Assembly (NCBI RefSeq): GCF_002849605.1
Contig: NZ_NPIB01000012.1
Location: 58,460-122,459 of the forward strand
DNA from: Photobacterium carnosum
GTDB taxonomy: Bacteria > Pseudomonadota > Gammaproteobacteria > Enterobacterales > Vibrionaceae
Direction of reading: 5' to 3'
DNA length: 64,000 nt
The notes beneath the pieces were generated by a model. That model searched no databases and had not been told where the DNA came from. It saw only the letters and a list, made by a program, of their open reading frames with translations. A program made the translations under genes and the position numbers. Below, piece after piece: positions 60,960 to 64,000 of this stretch; position 1 is the first letter of the stretch, and each line of letters opens with the position of its first letter.

Positions 60960-61987
60960 GTGAACAAGATTTTTCTGCATTATCGACTACAAAATCCATT
61001 CAATTAAGCCACGGCGGTGGCGGTCAGGAAATGAATAAGCTCATTAAAGGCTTATTCTTTAAAGCGTTTGATAATGCTATTTTACGTAGCGAAGAAGATG
61101 CAGCGGTATTAACCCTTGAAGGTAAAACAGCCTTTACTACTGATTCATTTACAGTGTCACCGTTGTTTTTTGCTGGTGGTAACATCGGTAAATTAGCCAT
61201 TGCAGGCACCGTGAATGATTTAGCGATGATGGGCGCACAACCGCAATATTTAAGTTGCAGCGTGATTATCGAAGAAGGTTTTGAGATTGATAAGCTTAAA
61301 ACCATCGTGAGTAGCATGGCAAAAGAGTTAAGCATTTCAGGTGCTAAAATTGTTTGTGGTGATACTAAAGTGGTGCCAAAAGGTTGTGCTGACGGTATTT
61401 TTATTAATACCACTGGTGTTGGTAAAATCATGCAAACAGGCATTTCAGTACGTAATCTTGCTGATGGTGATGCGATTATTGTTTCGCGTGATGTGGGTCG
61501 TCATGGTGCCGCTATTTTAATGGCGCGTGAAGGCTTAACCCTTGAATCTGGGCTTATCAGTGATTGCAATACGCTATGGCCTGCGGTTGAAGCCTTAATT
61601 GCAGCAGGGCTTGATATTCATGCAATGCGTGATGCAACCCGTGGTGGTTTATCTGCGGTATTAAACGAATGGGCACAAGCATCTGATGTTGGTATTAGCC
61701 TTGTTGAAGATGATGTACCTGTCAGTGAAGAAGTGCGTGGTCTATGTGAATTATACGGGTTTGAACCGTTTGATTTAGCGAACGAAGGCACATTCATTCT
61801 TGCATTGCCTCAAGCACAAGCGCAAAAAGCATTAGAGGTGCTTGAAGCCTTTGCTGCCTGTGACAACGCATGTGTTATTGGTTCAGTAAATAATGAACAT
61901 ACGGGTCGTGTTATTCTAACCAGTGGTTGGGGTAGCCGTCGTTATCTTGACCTTCCTCAAGGTGAATTATTACCGAGGATCTGTTAA
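60956..61987 (+). CDS. hypE: Hydrogenase maturation protein HypE
   Basis: This 343-residue PurM-like ATPase converts a thiocarbamate on its C-terminal cysteine to thiocyanate, the cyanide donor. The C-terminal PRIC with final cysteine is present. [12 protein letters not shown] near the N-terminus and [15 protein letters not shown] in the second domain are typical. The carbamoyl donor HypF is not encoded in this window. Confidence 0.96.
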   Translation: MSEQDFSALSTTKSIQLSHGGGGQEMNKLIKGLFFKAFDNAILRSEEDAAVLTLEGKTAFTTDSFTVSPLFFAGGNIGKLAIAGTVNDLAMMGAQPQYLSCSVIIEEGFEIDKLKTIVSSMAKELSISGAKIVCGDTKVVPKGCADGIFINTTGVGKIMQTGISVRNLADGDAIIVSRDVGRHGAAILMAREGLTLESGLISDCNTLWPAVEALIAAGLDIHAMRDATRGGLSAVLNEWAQASDVGISLVEDDVPVSEEVRGLCELYGFEPFDLANEGTFILALPQAQAQKALEVLEAFAACDNACVIGSVNNEHTGRVILTSGWGSRRYLDLPQGELLPRIC

Positions 61988-62343
61988 TGCACGAGTATTC
62001 TATTGTTGGCGCACTTATCGAACAATGCGAACAACATGCTCGTGATAATAATGCAGACAAAGTCACCCGCGTTGCGATTAAAGTTGGCATTTTAAGTGGG
62101 GTAGAACCTGCCTTACTTGAAACTGCTTTTCAGACCTTTAAGCTGGAAAGCATTTGCCATGACGCTGAGTTTGAAATGAATATTCAGCCGCTGGTGTTAT
62201 CCTGCCTCGAATGTGGACAAGAAACCATTCACACCGAGCGTAGCATTATTTGTCAGCATTGCGGTAGTAATCATACTCAGGTACTTGATGGCGAAGACTT
62301 AATGCTCATGCAGCTAGAAGTCGAGCAAAGCAAAGACGCATAA
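61987..62343 (+). CDS. hypA: Hydrogenase nickel chaperone HypA
   Basis: This 118-residue nickel and zinc protein has the conserved N-terminal MHEYSIV, with His2 in the nickel site. The zinc-binding cysteines are in CLECGQE and CQHCGS. It overlaps the hypE stop by one base and ends the operon. It works with HypB. Confidence 0.95.
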   Translation: MHEYSIVGALIEQCEQHARDNNADKVTRVAIKVGILSGVEPALLETAFQTFKLESICHDAEFEMNIQPLVLSCLECGQETIHTERSIICQHCGSNHTQVLDGEDLMLMQLEVEQSKDA

Positions 62344-62359
62344 GTAGCGATTATCGCTA

Positions 62360-62399
62360 AAAAAAGGCCATACCTGTTAACGCAGGTATGGCCTTTTTT
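62360..62399 (+). terminator. Strong terminator after hypA
   Basis: The perfect hairpin AGGCCATACCTG / CAGGTATGGCCT with a 6-nt loop is followed by TTTTT and preceded by AAAAA. Confidence 0.95.
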
Positions 62400-62440
62400 A
62401 TTGGAGGAAAATCAGGTTCGAGTCATCGGGTTACTTTACC

Positions 62441-62597
62441 CCTGTCATTCCCTACAGTGAGGTTACGAACGAGATAGGGAATCTACTATCCACGTGTTGT
62501 AGAGTGCCTGTTTTTGCTGGTGTCTTTTATGCTCAAGCACGCGGTGAATAGATCACGGATAGCCCTCGTTCCTCGACTTCCGAGATGACGGATAATA
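62441..62597 (+). repeat. 157-bp dispersed repeat, copy 1
   Basis: Nearly identical to the copy at 62671-62827 with no gaps, differing mostly in the middle (about 62494-62520). In the better-preserved copy 2, terminal CCGTCAT/ATGACGG and internal TATTATCC/GGATAATA inverted repeats are evident, with an ATTCCCTA/TAGGGAAT hairpin near the left end. No ORF. A REP- or MITE-type element. Confidence 0.85.
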
Positions 62598-62670
62598 GGC
62601 TGTATCATTTTCAACAATGATTGCACAACCCAATCTCGCCATTATTTACAACGAATGCCAACCTCAACCC

Positions 62671-62827
62671 CCCGTCATTCCCTACAGTGAGGTTACGAAC
62701 GAGATAGGGAATCTATTATCCACGCGTTGTAGAGTAACTGTATTTATTGTCGTCTTTTATGCTCAAGCACGCGGTGAATAGATCACGGATAGCCCTCGTT
62801 CCTCGACTTCCGAGATGACGGATAATA
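62671..62827 (+). repeat. 157-bp dispersed repeat, copy 2
   Basis: This copy, 230 bp from copy 1, has the full terminal inverted repeat CCGTCAT (62672-62678) / ATGACGG (62815-62821). Its left 16 bp recur at 26127 and its left 50 bp, diverged, at 28297-28350 on the other strand. The 73 bp between the two copies is unique. Confidence 0.85.
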
Positions 62828-63026
62828 ACCAGTACCATTCTCTATATATCACTCAGCTTTTAATCGTAAGTAACAGGTATTTTAACTTAGTTGCACATTC
62901 ATTATGATGCGCATCACATTTTCAATAGGTTAAGCATGATATTCCACAGGTTGAGTAATAGAATCCATCACGGAAAATTATCTATTGAGTAAATACTCAG
63001 CTGATAAATTATTAGTTGGAGAGAAT
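62828..63026 (+). promoter_or_regulatory. Upstream region of the HNH gene with a 12-bp palindrome
   Basis: TGATGCGCATCA at 62905-62916 is a perfect 12-bp palindrome lying about 110 bp before the HNH start. It could be an operator. The rest is AT-rich without further features. Confidence 0.45.
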
Positions 63027-63863
63027 GTGAATAACCTATCGATAAAACAAGAAATAGAACGTCGTAAAAAGTTATTTAATAAGATCACGTATGATGATAG
63101 TGCAACAGATGTTACTGCTGGCCAATTAAGAGAATTTGGTATTTACAGTGGTGCTGCTGGAGTATGGGTTAATACTGCACTAACCAAAGGTATCGTTTCT
63201 GATGATGCTGGTGTTGCTGTAAGTATTCTACATACAGGCAAAGATTACGATGATGATTTTTCAGAGAAAGGTATTAATTACGATTTTCCCGCAACAAAAC
63301 GACATGGCTCCCATGATAAAAATGAGATCCAAGCCCTTAAAAACTGTTATGACGCTAAAATCCCCTTATTTGTTATTAGCAAATCAGCTAACAAGAAATT
63401 AAGAAATGTACATTTAGGTTTAATTGAAAATTTTGATAATCAGCAGAAGAAAACCTATATAAGATTCATTTCTTTAAAAGAACTTGATGTGAATGATTCA
63501 ATATTAATAAAAGAAACTCAGGCTGAATATAATATTCAATTTAACAATGCTGTGGGTTATTCTCAAACTAATACATCAGCTGAACGTAAAAAAAGAATAT
63601 TATCAGCAGATAAGGCTCCTCAAAAAGTACTAAGATCTGTTTATGACTATAATAGAAATCCAGATGTAGTTGCCGAAGCTTTATATCGAGCAAAGGGTAT
63701 CTGTGAAAAATGTCGTAAGTTTGCACCATTTATTAAAAAATCTAATGATGAACCTTACTTAGAAGTCCATCATATTAAGCCATTGTCTCAAGGTGGTGAG
63801 GATTCACTTGAGAATGTGAAAGCCATATGCCCCAACTGTCATCGCAAAATACATTTTGGTTAA
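63027..63863 (+). CDS. HNH endonuclease, possibly modification-dependent
   Basis: This 278-residue protein has a C-terminal HNH nuclease domain: zinc cysteines in CEKCRK and CPNCHRKIHFG, and the catalytic histidine pair in LEVHHIKPLSQGGEDSLENV. The N-terminal 170 residues (GIYSGAAGVWVNTAL, VAVSILHTGKDYDDDF, NYDFPATKRHGSHDKNEIQAL) read like a DNA-recognition domain of the SRA/PUA type found in nucleases that cut modified DNA. That is inferred, not shown. There is no ATG: the GTG at 63027 behind GGAGAG is preferred, the TTG at 62985 (292 residues) is the alternative. Repeats and an IS end flank it. Confidence 0.8.
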   Translation: MNNLSIKQEIERRKKLFNKITYDDSATDVTAGQLREFGIYSGAAGVWVNTALTKGIVSDDAGVAVSILHTGKDYDDDFSEKGINYDFPATKRHGSHDKNEIQALKNCYDAKIPLFVISKSANKKLRNVHLGLIENFDNQQKKTYIRFISLKELDVNDSILIKETQAEYNIQFNNAVGYSQTNTSAERKKRILSADKAPQKVLRSVYDYNRNPDVVAEALYRAKGICEKCRKFAPFIKKSNDEPYLEVHHIKPLSQGGEDSLENVKAICPNCHRKIHFG

Positions 63864-63873
63864 CAGTGATATT

Positions 63874-64000
63874 TGAAGTGGTCAAGTAAAACTGTACACC
63901 TTTATAGGTGTTTAAATTAAGCGGCTGCTTCCATCACCACTGGCGGTAAATAGTTGTTATAACTATGGCCCCGCTTAGTGTTGTAATGCTGCAATATATA
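63874..64000 (-). mobile_element. End of an IS3-family insertion sequence, cut by the window
   Basis: The end of a transposase gene plus about 40 bp of terminal sequence (GTGGTCAAGTAAAACTGTACAC). The outer edge near 63874 is an estimate, since the other end is outside. Confidence 0.7.
63917..64000 (-). CDS. IS3-family transposase (OrfB), C-terminal 27 residues
   Basis: The minus strand encodes LQHYNTKRGHSYNNYLPPVV followed by MEAAA and a stop at 63917. HYN-x-x-R-x-HSYN is typical of the C-terminus of IS3-family OrfB (rve/DDE integrase) transposases. The rest of the gene, and whether it is intact, lies beyond the window. Confidence 0.8.
   Translation of the reverse strand, partial: YILQHYNTKRGHSYNNYLPPVVMEAAA

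Noticed and set aside
62441..62827. CRISPR array
   Set aside because: Only two long units 73 bp apart, with internal palindromes of the REP/MITE type and no cas genes.

Overview
The window reads as chromosomal DNA of a Vibrionaceae bacterium, most likely Photobacterium. This is inferred from protein resemblance and gene neighbourhoods, not from a database search. The pointers are a tonB-exbB-exbD-haem ABC cluster divergent from hutWXZ, a Vibrio-type TfoX, close homologues of enterobacterial Ebg, Gal, Pun and Ynj proteins, a chromosomal Qnr-type pentapeptide protein, and AT-rich intergenic DNA. No rRNA, tRNA, CRISPR array or prophage was seen.

Layout. 1-9.0 kb: the 5' part of rlmI, tusE, yccA, an aapJQMP-type amino-acid ABC transporter, a small unrecognised membrane ORF and gltS. 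9.3-14.5 kb: a small charged hypothetical protein, a large sensor with a degenerate GGDEF domain and an intact EAL domain, and an APC-family permease. 14.6-25.5 kb: a lactose/galactose region (ebgR, ebgA-ebgC, galT-galK-galM and galR, with a P-loop kinase and ychN between). EbgAC would release galactose and GalMKT would process it. LacI-type operators lie before ebgA and galT. 25.6-30.8 kb is accessory in character: a tRNA-binding OB-fold protein, a REP-associated (Y1) transposase with 12-bp inverted repeats on both sides, a MerR regulator with a typical 19-bp-spacer target promoter before a carboxymuconolactone-decarboxylase-like gene, an orphan CHMI-type tautomerase, a cystatin-like lipoprotein, a Qnr-like protein and a glyoxalase.

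30.9-39.4 kb: an NhaC-superfamily transporter preceded by a clear lysine riboswitch (so a lysine transporter, LysW), a stand-alone MinE-like protein, an artPJQM-type arginine transporter and the divergent punC/punR pair. 39.5-46.6 kb: a six-gene cluster matching E. coli ynjA-ynjB-ynjC-ynjD-ynjF, with a TVP38/disulfide-reductase fusion in the middle. 47-49 kb: tfoX and purR. 49.4-57.2 kb: haem uptake and use (TonB-ExbB-ExbD energiser, HmuTUV importer, divergent HutWXZ) around a candidate Fur box. 57.3-58.5 kb: two hypothetical envelope proteins. 58.9-62.3 kb: the hydrogenase maturation operon hypBCDEA, without hypF or structural genes in view. 62.4-64 kb: two near-identical 157-bp dispersed repeats, an HNH endonuclease and the end of an IS3-family element.

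The strongest leads are the orphan MinE-like protein, the transposase and its repeats, the lysine riboswitch with an apparent SD-sequestering hairpin, the MerR promoter whose regulator has no cysteine, the reductase fusion in the ynj cluster, and the HNH gene beside repeats and an IS. No multi-gene system is clearly new. The ynj cluster is the best candidate for a coherent pathway of unknown substrate.
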